A stretch of 64,000 bases of DNA from NCBI GenBank assembly GCA_037074705.1, contig CM073590.1, positions 212,704,746 through 212,768,745 of the forward strand, in the 5' to 3' direction. The position numbers and the translations under genes are program-made. The notes beneath the pieces were generated by a model. The model saw nothing but the letters and a program-made list of their open reading frames with translations. It was not told the origin of the DNA and did not search any database. The stretch's first letter is position 1. Each line of letters opens with the position of its first letter. Below are positions 32,972-45,300 of the stretch, in pieces. The DNA comes from Zhengitettix transpicula (Eukaryota; Arthropoda; Insecta; Orthoptera; Tetrigidae).

Positions 32972-33270
32972 CTAACTGGGTGTCCGGCGTTGTATGGGTA
33001 GTCATATATATCCGTAACACCAGATTTGACTCCAATCCCAGTTTTTTGCGTTATTTTTATGCAATGCAACTCCACCCCAACCCTTAAGGATACTCTCCTC
33101 CCAAGTCAATAGGCGTTGCAATTATACACAGAGAACATCTAGAGAAATATTATGAGTCTCATTGACCGCGAAAAATATTTATTCAACGCAAATATCGGCA
33201 GTTTTTCAATATTTCAAACTTACCACCCTCGTCCCCTCCCGCCCTTAGGGGTTAAATGGCAAGTTATATT
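32972..33270 (-). mobile_element. Helitron-like element B2, copy 4 (truncated)
   Basis: The plus strand opens CTAACTGGGTGTCCGGCG after an A, the complement of the family 3' end. One module follows, with TCCGTAACACCAGATTTGAC and TTTATTCAACGCAAATATCG. The other terminus (TC start) is missing, so the element's 5' part is lost or unrecognisable. Confidence 0.6.
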
Positions 33271-33364
33271 AAATCTATCATCACTGCTATAATACCTTAT
33301 TGTTATTCTAACTACCAATTGTCTTTGCGTTTAACTTCGGTTTAACTTTGATTCTGAGTTCGAT

Positions 33365-33460
33365 ACAGCGTTTGTGCGGTGTGTTGTTCTTACGGCTCTT
33401 GCGTTTTTTAGAATCACCTGACGAAAGCAAAAGGATTGAGAAACGTTCCGTGGCATTTAA
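33365..33460 (+). repeat. Family D short repeat
   Basis: ACGGCTCTTGCGTTTTTTAG, CACCTGACGAAAGCAAAAGG and ATTGAGAAACGTTCCGTGGC give a well-preserved core. The minus-strand 64-residue frame here is a shadow. Confidence 0.75.
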
Positions 33461-34019
33461 TTTAGTAAATATTTTTGTTTGTTTTTTAGGCCATTTATTC
33501 AACTAATTATTATCCTTTTACCACAGATCTTTTATTTTATAAGTTCAGTTAATTTTTATTTCAATTTATGATGCTTCATGTTACTAAAGTTTGATGATTC
33601 TATTAGAATTACCATATTGTACAAATATATAGACAATATCTGTTTATTTAATCCGAATAAAAAATATTTGAGGGTTTGAATGTTATTCTTTGCTTGTTTT
33701 AAAAAATGAGAGCTGATAATAAATATAGCTCTTTCCCTATTTATCTTATAGTAATCAGTTGCGTTCGCAAAATTCACAACTATTACATTGAACGGTCGCA
33801 CGATGAATAAATCCCTTCGTTGCGTCATTTCTGTACAAATACACGATTTTGAGAGATGAATTAACTGCGTAAACATTCTACGTTTGCAAAGCAAATACTG
33901 TGATCAGAATATTGGAGGGTCAGATAAAACAGATAAAGATAGGCAAAAATGTTGACTCTGATAATACACTGGAGACTGATTAAACTTGCACAGATCCATT
34001 AAAACGATTCAGATGAAGG
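33461..34019. other. A+T-rich DNA, nothing recognised
   Basis: The 112-residue minus frame at 33556-33894 is isoleucine/asparagine-rich, with no recognised domain. I treat it as chance. Confidence 0.45.
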
Positions 34020-34225
34020 ACCGTTAAATGTTTCAGTTTCCTGGACCTATTGGCAGTTCCATGATGCGGAAAATTACTGTGCATTTCCCAGTCTGCCACG
34101 CGCGTTCTTACTCGTAAATTTATTTATTGGGCCAGCTCTGAGTGTTTACGGTATATGATTTGACAGGCTGCAACATTGTATTGGATAGCGTAATTCTTTT
34201 TTCCGGCTGAGTTTCAGACAAGGTT
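34020..34225. promoter_or_regulatory. Candidate unique non-coding block
   Basis: A G+C-richer patch in A+T-rich surroundings, with CCTGGACCTATTGGCAGTTC, CCACGCGCGTTCTTACTCG and GATTTGACAGGCTGCAACAT. The TTTGACAGG string is near a Meis/TALE-type site. Function is not shown. It is listed because it is not shared with any repeat here. Confidence 0.2.
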
Positions 34226-36077
34226 TCGGATAATCTAACCTTAATACAAAAATTAGATTTTTTAATTTAATGATCAGAAATTTTCCAAGATTAAATTTTC
34301 CCCTGTATTTGAAAGTTACACTATCGACTGAAGGAACCAGACAATATTAACTACATGAAAATTAAAATACACTGCTTGATTTATAGAAATTCTAAGATGG
34401 TTAAACAATATTGAAGCTGTAATAACGCAGTGAATTTATTGACTCTTTGTTCCTATTAGTTGATAACCAAATTGCATTTAGCGTTGTTAACGAATCGGAA
34501 GTTGTCAATTTACTACCGGGAGAATATTTTAGGTTTACCCTACTTTGCATAATATGTGAGAATAACATAACAATAACTTTGATAATTGGTAACAAAGTGA
34601 GATATTGATTTAAATTATTTAAATATGTAAACGATAAAATAGATAAATAATTCCGAACACAATGGAGTATATGTGTGTACGAGAGAGTTGTTGGGTGTCA
34701 ACTGTTGCTGTCTAAAGCCCGCAACCCTCGGACGATCCATATAACCTGACTCCATTTGGACCGAGTCCGTCTTCCTTCATTCCAAATGGGCACACACGAC
34801 AAGCCGAGTCAGTTAAACAATTATAATAGAAACAACGATTTTGGTAAAAATAACTAACGTTCTTTTCTCTAATTTTGTAATGAATTTCTCTCTCACCGGC
34901 CATGTGAATTTATTAATTTTAATTAAACTTACATTTAGTTGCAGTTAACTGTCAAAATGTGTCAAAATTTTAATTTAAATTAAATTAAAACAGAGTATAT
35001 AAAATATTAATAAATATACGGCAATGACGGAAAATAACCAAATTTTACTACTGCCAAATTCTAATATTTCTTAATATTAACCATGTAGGTCCTTATCCTA
35101 AATCATTAAACAGTCATTTCGTATCTGAAATATTATTCATACGATTTCCTGTCATTAGTGTTGTTATAAATCAGATCACTCAAAGTTATAAAAAAAAAAT
35201 TAATTCCGGGTGGACTCCTCGATGGTAAAGGCTTTTGAAAGGTAATTCCAACTTCTTTACTTTTACTCGTTTCTTGCTCTACAATCTAATCTACTGGATA
35301 GTTCCCTTGTGATCGTTAAAACAAGTTAGATGGCGTCTTCCACCCGTACATTATTCTCAACTAATGCTTTAATAGTATAACTTAATATAGCAGCAAATTA
35401 AATATCGTGTTACTAAAAATTTCGTCCCGTAAAAATATTATTTTATTTATTACTAATTGTTTTTAATTAACAATTAAAAATCCGATTACTGAAAAAATTA
35501 ATTTAGTCTTTATTTTTGGAAACTCCGTTTTGGAATAATAAATAACTCTAAGTCAGGGTTTTTAATGAAATCATAGTTTTAAAACAACTAAAATAATTTC
35601 CATTTCATAGGAAACGTAATGAATGAACAATTGCTTGGTTAACTTACATAAACTGACACATTGTAGTGGAATATTTCCTAATGATGAAAACCTTTAAGAA
35701 AAAATTATGTAGGTTTTTTCTGCATATGTACGTAGTATCGTTTCATGATTTCAGCTAGGGACATGAACTTGTGCCCCTGTTTCTGTGGGTTTACGCACAA
35801 AATATTTTAACATTTCCCATACGACGAGGCTCTGTGATATTTTTTCACTCGCTATTTATATCGTTCCCCGACCTCTGAAAAACGTCGTCCCCTTTATCAA
35901 CGTTTTTTACCAGCTTGCCGAAAAATTCCCTAACTCTACGTTACTGACGGTTGGCACAGCCTCTGATCATTTAAACAAACGTCATTTTGAAACATATAAA
36001 GGATTTTGTCGGCAAAACTCTCGGTTCCGTAATTTATTTACATACTTGTCTAAATAGTCGCGAGCTGGACGGCAATG

Positions 36078-36079
<2 letters not shown>
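34226..36079. other. A+T-rich DNA, no gene called
   Basis: A slightly G+C-richer patch lies at 34700-34820. The 90-residue plus frame at 35785-36057 has ordinary composition but no family I know. It includes the 15-base string CATTTCCCATACGAC also found near 15800. I do not call it a gene. Confidence 0.4.

Positions 36080-36126
<47 letters not shown>
36080..36126. repeat. (TA)n microsatellite
   Basis: About 23 TA units, followed by ACATATACATATAA. Confidence 0.97.
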
Positions 36127-36138
<12 letters not shown>

Positions 36139-37515
36139 ATATGGAGACAGGAAAGGACAACGTACGATGGGAATGACTTCACGAGAAGTAAAATCAGAAT
36201 AATATGCCTAATAGATAATATGAGAGAATCATTTCATTACTCATTGAGAAGCTAGCCTTCATAATACAGCTACTCGCTCTTAATACTAAAAAGAACGTAT
36301 TTTCATATTCCGTTTTGAACATACATGCAGTCTTAATAATGTCTTGTTTCCGAGAAACTTGTTTGTAAGATGTTTGAAGAAATGGCCTGAAGGTTATCGC
36401 GACTCAAAATATTACAACGGGATGGGTGGTAGACAACGATGAAGAATATGACAGTGGCAGAGGCCATTTATCTATGAATGATGAAAAACACTTTAATTAA
36501 GTATATTACATCATAAATATCTGATGATGTGTTTTTACGTTTTGTATATTCTGTTCTAAATGTTTTCTTCACGAATTTTATTTCAACTGTAATATATAGT
36601 AAAATTTATTTCGCTATAATACTTAGATTATTTATGGCGTTAACTGATATGAAAACTGAAATAATTTAATTAATTTAGAAATAATAATCTGATAACAAAA
36701 ACTCAATTTAAAATTGAATGATATAATCAGGGTTCATGAAAGACATAATCGTTCCTAAACAATATAATTTAACCTTCTACGTAATTTAGGATCCTGGCAA
36801 TAAAACAAATTTTAATAACGATACCAGACAGTTGGATGTGGCTTGGTTGTTGTGGCCGATGTGGCGATGCATCAAGACGCTCGGTTCGAGCGTCGGTCTA
36901 CAGAGCGTCGTTGGAAGGCGGCCGCATAGAACAACAATGACAGGTGTCGTCAATCAGATGATGGACTCCTCTTTCCGTAGAGACTATATCTCTACGTTGG
37001 TCTCCACGGTCCCGACTTGGACCAGAATGCAATGATTTTTTGCCCTCTCCCTGTGATTTGATCTCCGGAAATCTCAAAATTCCTCCTTCATTATAAAACT
37101 GCCAATCGCTGCGTATTTTACTTAAATTTCAACGGTCGCCCTATGCAAAACTGATGAAAGCCACCACATCTTTCGCTGAAAAAAAATTATGCTATTGGTC
37201 ATATGTTTATAATTTTGCTTGTCGACGACCTCGTGACGCTTCCGGGACACTTTATTTGTTCTGCCTAAATTTTATGAATATCACTCGGTAGCTGAAAAAT
37301 TATTCTTCAAACCTTCGTCATGCGCCTTCTTAACGCCTTTTGACAACATTAACCATTGTATAAGTCCGCTCATTTCGTACCATGGACCTCCGTGGAAATA
37401 TCCAGCGCGAACTACGACCAACAAAACTAATTTTCCTTCAAAATAATCTCCCTGTGCAATATATATTCAGTTTGATCATACATTTTCATGTATTTGAGTT
37501 ATATCGAAGAAAAAT
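36127..37515. other. Mixed DNA with a G+C-richer patch at 36830-37040
   Basis: The patch carries CGGTTCGAGCGTCGGTCTAC and GGAAGGCGGCCGCATAG, and a 67-residue plus frame without a recognised family. The surroundings are A+T-rich. A gene fragment is possible but unproven. Confidence 0.3.
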
Positions 37516-37709
37516 TTATATACACAGTTTAACTATTGAATAATTCTCTCCAAGCTCCAGTTCAGTGATCAACCACTCTATCCGTTAATCTACAATACAT
37601 TCATCGTAACATTTATATACACGATTTAACTATTAAATAATTCTCTCCAAGCTCCAGTTCAGTGATCAACCACTCTATCCGCTAATCTACAATCCATTCA
37701 TCGTAACAT
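37516..37709. repeat. Tandem duplication, two 97-bp units
   Basis: Unit 1 (37516-37612) and unit 2 (37613-37709) both run from TTATATACAC through CCAAGCTCCAGTTCAGTGAT and CAACCACTCTATCCG to TTCATCGTAACAT. They differ at only a few positions, so the duplication is recent relative to the other repeats. Confidence 0.93.
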
Positions 37710-37889
37710 TTATTATTGATATTAAAATTTCAACCACTGTGCACTTCAGCGATTGTAGCATTATGCAATCCATATCCATCCTTTTCGTTTAATTTCGTCT
37801 AGTCGTTCATTTTTTAATTAATTACCCTATGTTGATTATTATTTATTACGCGGACAAGAATTTGCTGATAAATATTTATAAAAATAATC

Positions 37890-38220
37890 AATATAAATCA
37901 TTTTACAGTCGTTCATGAATCGAGTTTGGTTTTATTTTCATGCAAAATAATTCTTGAGTCACAGCCGCAAGAGCGTGACGGCAATTGGCGATTATCCTCT
38001 AAGGACTCGGGGTGGCTGCACAATGTAACGGAAACAGTTTGTTTGTGCTGGCGGTCCTTGATTAAAGTTTGCCTCGCACGCGCCTTGATTGGATTAACTG
38101 TACGATCCAATCACCAACGACGTTTCAACTGCTCTGAGCCGCCACGGCTTCCACATCACCTGTCATCGAGGACCGCTTAAAGGTCAACGCTTCCCTAGTT
38201 ACAGCTTACGTGTACTCGGA
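37890..38220. promoter_or_regulatory. Candidate unique regulatory block with an inverted repeat
   Basis: A G+C-richer, single-copy-looking island. GATTGGAT (38087-38094) and ATCCAATC (38105-38112) form a perfect 8-bp dyad. Each arm contains the ATTGG or CCAAT pentamer recognised by NF-Y. CTTGAGTCACAGCCGC and GTGACGGCAATTGGCG are also present. Opposed short frames (65 and 84 residues) have no known domain. Confidence 0.25.
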
Positions 38221-38800
38221 AATCTCATGTTTCCAGCGGCCTTTAACTGCTTCAGAAACTCAGCAAAAATTTTTACCTCTACTTGACCCGTACCACTTAT
38301 GTGAATATGTTTAAATGTACTTTTCTGAAGGACCAACTGTGCTCTTCATTCTTTAATATATAAAACGGAGCGTCACGTGAATAAACGGATAGAATTATAG
38401 GGAATTAAAGTTCATACAAATGTAACCTTATAATTAAAAACTCAATTACCATAACTTCGGTTATAAACTCCATTATCGTCTTTGAAGTTCAAACCATGTG
38501 AAGTTTTAACAAAAAAATTCTGATTGAAATTTTATGACATTGGTGTGGGTTAAATTGGATTTTAATATTTCTCTTATAGCATTCGAAGGTGTGCCGAAAT
38601 GCAGAGATAAAGTGAATACGGTTCGGATAATAGAAGTTCAAAACTATAAGCTTAAAGTTTGATGGATAATTCTAAAAAAAAAGTCTTTTTAGCGCCAATC
38701 GAAGCAGTTTTTGACATAAGAGAAACTCTTCTGGCTCTCAGCCTTAAAGATGAACGAAGAATTGATTTTATAGTTCGAAAATAATGTTTTCGTCAGAGAA
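38221..38800. other. A+T-rich DNA, nothing recognised
   Basis: No gene or shared repeat is seen up to the family A copy. Confidence 0.5.
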
Positions 38801-39324
38801 GTCTGCGGGGGTGTTCTCTCGCAGGCAGAACCTTGTAGGAGAGATGGAAGGGGCTACATTTGGGGATGCCTTTTCCTCTCTCCGTTTTTAAACTAAGGTT
38901 CCTACAAGCCGAGGCACCTCGGCCTGTTTTCAGAGGTGTATGTTCCGGGGTCGCAGACCTTGGGCATACGGTAAGAGTTGTTCTTTGTTCCCATTGGAAC
39001 AGTCGACAATCTGCCTCCTAAACTGGTCGAGGCACGGAGAAGGGAATTCTGCGTCCCCACAGAAAACTCGTCTCCCGCTATCGGAAGGGCGTGGGACAAG
39101 TAACCAATGCCCGACCTACCTGATGAAGGTTTTCTAGGGTTTGTCCTGCATTACTTTTAGGCGAATGCCGGGTAGGATCCTTAAACTATAGCCCCGGGGC
39201 CCTAGTTAATCCTTGGCTACCTTCCTCTACAATTTCTCATTCCTCCTTTCAAATCCCTTCCTATGCTATTAAAGGGGAGTTGACACCATGTGGATTACCC
39301 TCATGTAGTCTGCTACCCTAAAAA
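38801..39324 (+). mobile_element. Family A retroposon, copy 9 (near full length)
   Basis: It starts GTCTGCGGGGGTGTTCTCTC (one 30-bp repeat) and then has GGCTACATTTGGGGATGCC, TATGTTCCGGGGTCGCAGAC, CTGCCTCCTAAACTGGTCGA, GGGCGTGGGACAAGTAACC and CTATTAAAGGGGAGTTGAC. It ends CTGCTACCCT plus an A-run. AATGTTTTC occurs just upstream (38783-38791) and again at 39325-39333, consistent with a partly decayed target duplication. The antisense 65-residue frame corresponds to that of copies 3 and 11. Confidence 0.88.
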
Positions 39325-39333
39325 AATGTTTTC

Positions 39334-39774
39334 CTTCGGTTTTCTTAACTTTGTGAAGTTCATCTTATTTTCCATGTTCCATTTTTCGAGTATCAGATTT
39401 ACCTTTCAGATTAACCAACAAATATTGGAACCTTGGACAACAATATTGTAATTCTTTATAATAATTTGGATGCACTTTGAATTCTTACTTCACATTTCTA
39501 ATTAACAAAATACCTCTTCACAATATTTTAATTGTTTTTAGTATCGTTGCACTGATTTATGAAACATACCCTTCAATTTTAGAGTGCATGAGCGTAATTT
39601 GGAATTGAAAGGAAACCAATTCCAGTTCGACGAATTAAGGTCAACTTGTGGATAATTTTTATTACCAGATGCCTGCCATCGGTTTACCTTTCCGATCGCG
39701 AAAGAAAAACAATGTTGAAATCCCAACAGGTTCCTTACGCTACAATTAGCCGAATACGAGAGAATATATGCGTG
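39334..39774. other. A+T-rich DNA, nothing recognised
   Basis: Opposed short frames near 39540-39850 have no known domain. Confidence 0.45.
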
Positions 39775-39875
39775 CCAAATAGCTGCCACACAACGATACT
39801 GCAACCCTTGTTGCTTTCGTCAGGTGTCTCAAACACCCAAGAGCCGTAAGAACGACACACCAGCACAATAGTTCA
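39775..39875 (-). repeat. Family D short repeat
   Basis: The minus strand reads ACGGCTCTTGGGTGTTTGAG, CACCTGACGAAAGCAACAAG, GGTTGCAGTATCGTTGTGTG. The core is intact except that GAAACG has become GTATCG. Confidence 0.75.
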
Positions 39876-40717
39876 GCAAGCTGTTTGTAGGGACTCAGAA
39901 CTTTAAAAGTCATATAGATGAAATGGAAATTAGTAAAACGCCATTTCAAATATGAAGGAAATTATCGAAATTATTAAAAAATATTGACATGAATTTACTT
40001 CAATATTGCACTATGAAACTGACATAAGTAATCGAACGGTAAGGAATATTATATAAGGTTTACAATGGATTTTTGTACATACCAGACATCGGAGCAGTTT
40101 CTCGTATCACACTAAACCTTTCACTTCACAAACTATTTAAACTTTAATTAAGCAGGCCATAGTATTACAGTTTCTACACAACTTAAGTCAGAAAACGTGA
40201 TTAAATCCCTATCTGACCACAGACCATCTTCAGTTGATTTCCAAATATCGAACAGTAACAACGTCGACAGCAAAGAACATGCAATGACACTTTCCAAATA
40301 TCAGTTCGATTCCACATCTCGATAAATTGTACCGTTGAAATCAGTTCAACAACAGCCAGTACAACTTTTGCTACAAAATTAATACTTGTCTCCTTCAATC
40401 TCAAACATCAGAAACCTCAATAAGCTGTTTTTTTTCTCGTCGACTTTTACATGCACTCATTAACAGGGTCTACAAGCTATCAATAAAAAGCAGACCTCAC
40501 TGTCCGACTGCCACGTACAGAGACTGAAAAACCTTCCCCGATCAGCTCGTATCGGAGAATGTACATTTGTTCATAGCTTTCAACATTACACACCGCCAAC
40601 AATAATACTCTCAAACACTCCACATTCTTACCCAATGCTGACTGTTGCCTTCAATACCCGGCCCACAATATTATGCTGGCAATACAAATATTAAATAATT
40701 TATAAAATCCTTTCATC

Positions 40718-40719
<2 letters not shown>
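39876..40719. other. A+T-rich DNA, nothing recognised
   Basis: Chance frames only. A patch near 40440-40680 is less A+T-rich but unassigned. Confidence 0.45.

Positions 40720-40720
<1 letters not shown>

Positions 40721-40752
<32 letters not shown>
40721..40752. repeat. (AT)n microsatellite
   Basis: About sixteen AT units end directly at the TGTAATG start of family E copy 2. Confidence 0.96.
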
Positions 40753-40755
<3 letters not shown>

Positions 40756-41769
40756 AATGCCAATTAATTAGGACATTAATTGTTTCAACATAAAAATCTA
40801 AATTATTTGAGGAACCCATTATAGCGGCAAGATCTTTTGGAACAACAATAGAAAATCCGGCTCAGTTCCTTTGTCAGAAGGTCTGAAAAACGGCGTATTC
40901 CGCGCTAAATTGCGAGACGAGAGTTCAGTTCGCACTAAGATTTTGAGAGAGTGAGTCCGCGGAAAAACATTGAAGAGTAGATTTCACAGAAAGACATCGT
41001 CGAGGTATAACAGTTTTTGGAAGGAGAATTCAACAGGGTTGGCAATTAGCAGGACAAAGTAAAACATTCACAAAATAATAACGTCAAAACCTGCTAAGTA
41101 AAAGTAGTTTTGTGTCCATAGCCGGCCAGAAACAGTAAAATCTCAGTTTGAGGTCAATGCAGTAAGACTGGTAAATCTGCAAGCCACGGACTTCAACTAA
41201 GGCAAGCAGAAGTCACCTAGGGCGAGCGGTCAACCGATAGATGACGAAAGGAGGTTCATCCGAGTTGGTGTAAAATCTGTGAGTTAAGAAGCAGTGAAAA
41301 ACCCCGCAATAGTGTTTTCGAAAATGAAAGGTATGCTGGAATGCTGGGCAGACGTGAGTAACAATTTACAAAACAATTAATTATGTAAACGTAATTGAAA
41401 GATAGACGTCAGATTTCGTTCTTCTTTTTTTAAAATTGTTAATCAGAGTCAATCTTTTTACTTCTTAATTTCGTTCTCATTTTAAATTTCGTTCTAGTTA
41501 ATTGTCGAGTAAATGTATTTTCTTTTAATTGTGATTTGTTTGTTAATAAGATAATAAATATAATTGATGTGTCCATTATCAAACCCAGTGAGGACCCTGA
41601 GAAATTGAATATGTTAACTTTCTAATTTTTAAATGATTGCCACAAAATAAATATTTTGTTTGGAAATAATTAATCTTTTATTTAATTAACGACTTCTAAT
41701 TGCGAATATTACAAAATGGCTACCACAAAGTGGGGCAAATTAAATTAAAGGCTTTCTAATTGTATCATT

Positions 41770-41772
<3 letters not shown>
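40753..41772 (+). mobile_element. Family E LTR-like unit, copy 2
   Basis: It begins TGTAATGCCAATTAATTAGG and ends TTGTATCATTACA. Inside, GCAGACGTGAGTAAC resembles a splice donor, and CGTCAGATTTCGTTC and GTGAGGACCCTGAGAAATTG match copies 1 and 3. Near the 3' end GAATATTACA is followed by AAATGGCTACCACAAAGTGGGGC-type sequence (41711-41736). That is an LTR end next to a degenerate tRNA-Lys-type primer-binding site, then about 36 bp ending in a second CATTACA. Copy 1 shares this arrangement. (AT)n abuts both sides, compatible with an ATAT target. Confidence 0.65.

Positions 41773-41831
<59 letters not shown>
41773..41831. repeat. (AT)n microsatellite
   Basis: About 29 AT units directly follow the CATTACA end of family E copy 2. 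Confidence 0.97.
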
Positions 41832-41833
<2 letters not shown>

Positions 41834-41848
41834 AGAGATCAGCAATAT

Positions 41849-42300
41849 GTAATGTACGTTTTATTTATATTTTTCTTTAATATTATTGTCGGTGAAATTA
41901 TTGAAGCCAGAGCATTGTTTGGCACAATTCAGAGAAGGAAAATTTTTCTATGCTATTATTGTTGGACAAACGAGAGTAATGTGCACAGAACTTTTGGCGA
42001 AAACATTCCGTGTGTTGTGGGAGCGTAACGAGTGTGTTTTTGGAGTCCGACCTGGATGGTCATAGCGAGTCTGAGTTGGTTTTGAGAGGCTGACCAGTGT
42101 TGGTCATGGCGAAATAATGTGTTGGTTATGGAGTACGAGCCTGGTTTAGAGTGAAAACGATAATGTTTTGAATTTTAATACAATTCTCAGCTTTCAGCAA
42201 TTTTGGACTATTTAGACCCTTTTAAAAGAAATAATAATAATCTCACAATGTTTTAATATGTAGTGTCATTGCTCGTGTCGAACTTTATTTGGATATCCAA
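41849..42300 (+). mobile_element. Family F LTR-like sequence, copy 1 (right end uncertain)
   Basis: It starts TGTAATGTACGTTTTATTTA and continues TTTCTTTAAT, TTATTGTCGGTGAAATTATT, GAAGCCAGAG and CATTGTTTGGC. The same order occurs on the minus strand from 51418 downwards. The TGTAATG start is shared with family E, suggesting related LTRs. G+C-richer sequence with GCGAGTCTGAGTTGG follows. I could not define the 3' end or a target duplication. Confidence 0.4.
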
Positions 42301-44289
42301 TAATTGTGAACATTCTGGAACTGTGAAAAAATCACAGCAATCGAAACCTAAGTTTCGTCGTGAGACTTTTTAAATTAGTTTACAGTTGAGGGGTATCGAT
42401 AAATTTTTAACTCCGGTAAAACGTTGGAATAAAAATATGAGACACGTTTGCAAATGTATGTGAGAGTATTTCCAGCGAAATAAAATATGGCGTTTCCATA
42501 TATCGTAACACGCTGATGGATTCATTTCTCACTTCAAAATAAGGCGATAAGGCCTTCATTATGCCGCTATATGCATCAAATACACGAGCTTGAAATGATC
42601 GATTACCGTCTCGTGACATGCCTACGTGAATTTGCGCGTTTCAATATCCTCACTTGACATTATTCTGAAAAGGTCAAAACCTTAGATAAGGATGACTTTA
42701 ATCTACTTTTACTACCACTCATAAAAGAAATTGAACAGAATTAAAGAAAGACTCGCCCGTAATGGATTTCCACATTATTTTGCAATTAGATAATTATTTA
42801 TCACTATGTGAAAAATTATTTTCCCAATAATTTTCACTCCTTTGAATTATAATATTTTTGACTCATTTTGGAGTCAATATCTTGATCTCTGACTGCAGAA
42901 TAGTGTAATATAATATATTTATTTTTTACACACTGATTTAATACTTCTACTGTTCATTTCCTAACTACTTATATTAAAAACTTGAAACTTCTGAAGTTTA
43001 TAATTATAATGTTTTTTCGTTGAAATCAGAGAAATATTTGTAGTATATTTGCATAATAACATTGGCCAACTTAAAGGCGGCGCAGCATGAAATTCCGATA
43101 ATCATTCATTTCAATTAAAGATAATTAAAAAAAAACCTTTAAACAGACTCCGCACAATATCATTTATTTTAATGATATCCTTCAACAATTGTCATTTTCA
43201 ATCTGTATATGCATAGAGTTCCCTTATATTTACGTAAAGAGTAATTGTAAATTAAAAACTGTGCTTAAAATATATTTTGTGTGTTCCCGCTACTGGGTGA
43301 GTTTTAACTCCATTTTTTAAATTTTAAATTCATATGAAACTACAGATTTATAATGACAATTTTTGAAAGCTTTCATTGAAATTATTCAAATTGTTTGGAC
43401 GCTGTTTTTTTTAATCATAAATAATGCAAATATTTATAGCGGGCCTAATTACATTCAAATGGAAATAATCATGAATTATTTCGGTTCTCCTTTAATATTT
43501 TTCACGGCCATAAAATAATGCGAATGGAATTGTGTTTCTGAGGGCCGTATATTATTTTAGATTCTAGATGAATTAGTTCATCAGTTAGTGATGTTAAACG
43601 ATGTTTCAAACATATGCAAACATTAAAAGTTTAATTACGTTGTATTCTTATAATTTAAATTCATATTTCGTATCGTATTATAATATTAAAGCAATTATAT
43701 GTATTTTAGTTCATACATATTGACTTTCTAATGCACGAATTTCTGTTAAAAGAACTGAACGAAAACTGAATATCATACGTTTCAGTGAAACATTAACGTT
43801 GATAAATCAATCATTAATATTGCATATTATTAGTATTTAGCTACTATTTCTACTATAAATTAATATAACATAATACATCTTACAAAATATACGAGTAACT
43901 TAAACTATTATTAACTGTATTTAGAAAGTTTTTTTACCTGAAAAAAAAATTGGAACCCGCCTGATTTCACTTCACTGCTCTCCCCAATATTTTTAATCTT
44001 TCTTTTTATAAATTACTACACTTCACCGCTTACTTACTTACATTAATAAATGTAATAAGGAAAAAATTTATTAAATACCCCACCTTTATTGTACTTTCCT
44101 TAGCCTACGTTTAAACTGATCAGCGCAATTCCGAAAAGTCGTTAGTATTTATGCAGATAATGAATTCCAGACACGAATTGATCTATTTACAAATCAATAT
44201 TTACCAATGTGTGTATGTTGCCATTTTTATTTAATTTCGAAAGGGTCATAATTTTTAGAAGTATAAGTGAGCTCCAAGTGATGTTTGTT
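42301..44289. other. A+T-rich DNA, nothing recognised
   Basis: About 2 kb with one 70-residue minus frame near 42407 that has no known domain. No shared repeats are seen. Confidence 0.5.
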
Positions 44290-44420
44290 TTCCCAAAAAT
44301 TCAAATATAACACGTCTATGTCACGATTCTTGCGTTTTTAATCACCTGACGTAAGCAAAAATGATTTCAGAAACGTTGTGTGGTATTTATATTGCCGCTT
44401 CAATTATTTATTTGGATATT
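44290..44420 (+). repeat. Family D short repeat
   Basis: CACGATTCTTGCGTTTTTAA, TCACCTGACGTAAGCAAAAA, TCAGAAACGTTGTGTGGTAT. This is a well-preserved core and 3' flank. Confidence 0.78.
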
Positions 44421-45298
44421 TATTTATAAAATTACTACCTCTTCTATTAGTCCTCGACTGATGAAATAGGATACGCCCATAAAATATATACAAAATTATA
44501 CAAACAGATTAACTTACGTTTACTTTATTCGTAGAAAAAATAGAATCTCATAGTTTTCATTGTGACCAGTATTATTTTTCTATTCTTATAATAAAAACGG
44601 TAGTAGAACCAATCAATGCGACATTTATTGAGTTAAATTTGCCGCCCTTTCAACAGAATATTGTGAAATGAGCAGTGAAATAGGTCACATTCTATTTGGA
44701 TACAAAGCGTATTTTCCTTTCCACCCAGTTAAGCAAACGCCTAACACGAATTTCTAGAACTAGCGGAACCACCACTAAGCTTACAATGGCTTAATCTTAT
44801 GTGACTAGACCACGTGATATGCTGAAATTTAATGTTGTTGACTTCAGGCATGCAAACTCACTCCACTTCGCAAGCATTGTAACATGCAAATTAGTGGTTG
44901 CATTCAAACTGCGATGTGTTCCTTGCGAGCCAAACTCGAAGACGAGAAATCGAGATCTACTTTCCGGAACCATTTATTGTTATAGGGTACAAATATCGAG
45001 CATGCAAACTGTGAATATTGCGTAGTAGTCGAAAGTTAAGTTTGCTTTATAATCTGGATGTAAAAAACAACTACGATCAATGATACTTGATGCTCGGAAT
45101 TTTTCTTCACTAAGTCATTCATTTGTAATTTCACTTTACGTGAGAGTAGCATCATTTACGTATAATTATACATGTACCTCACAATGCTTTAAATTTTGTC
45201 TATCAATGTCATTATTCATTTTTACAATGCTATGCGTATATATGAATTAAATGGCTCAATTAATACATCTCTATCATTCTTCTGTTTGACAATACACT
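44421..45298. other. A+T-rich DNA, nothing recognised
   Basis: Chance frames only. The 74-residue plus frame near 44801 has no known domain. Confidence 0.45.
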
Positions 45299-45300
45299 TA

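Noticed and set aside
33556..33894. 112-residue minus-strand frame as a gene
   Set aside because: The composition is typical of A+T-rich chance frames, and there is no domain or supporting context.
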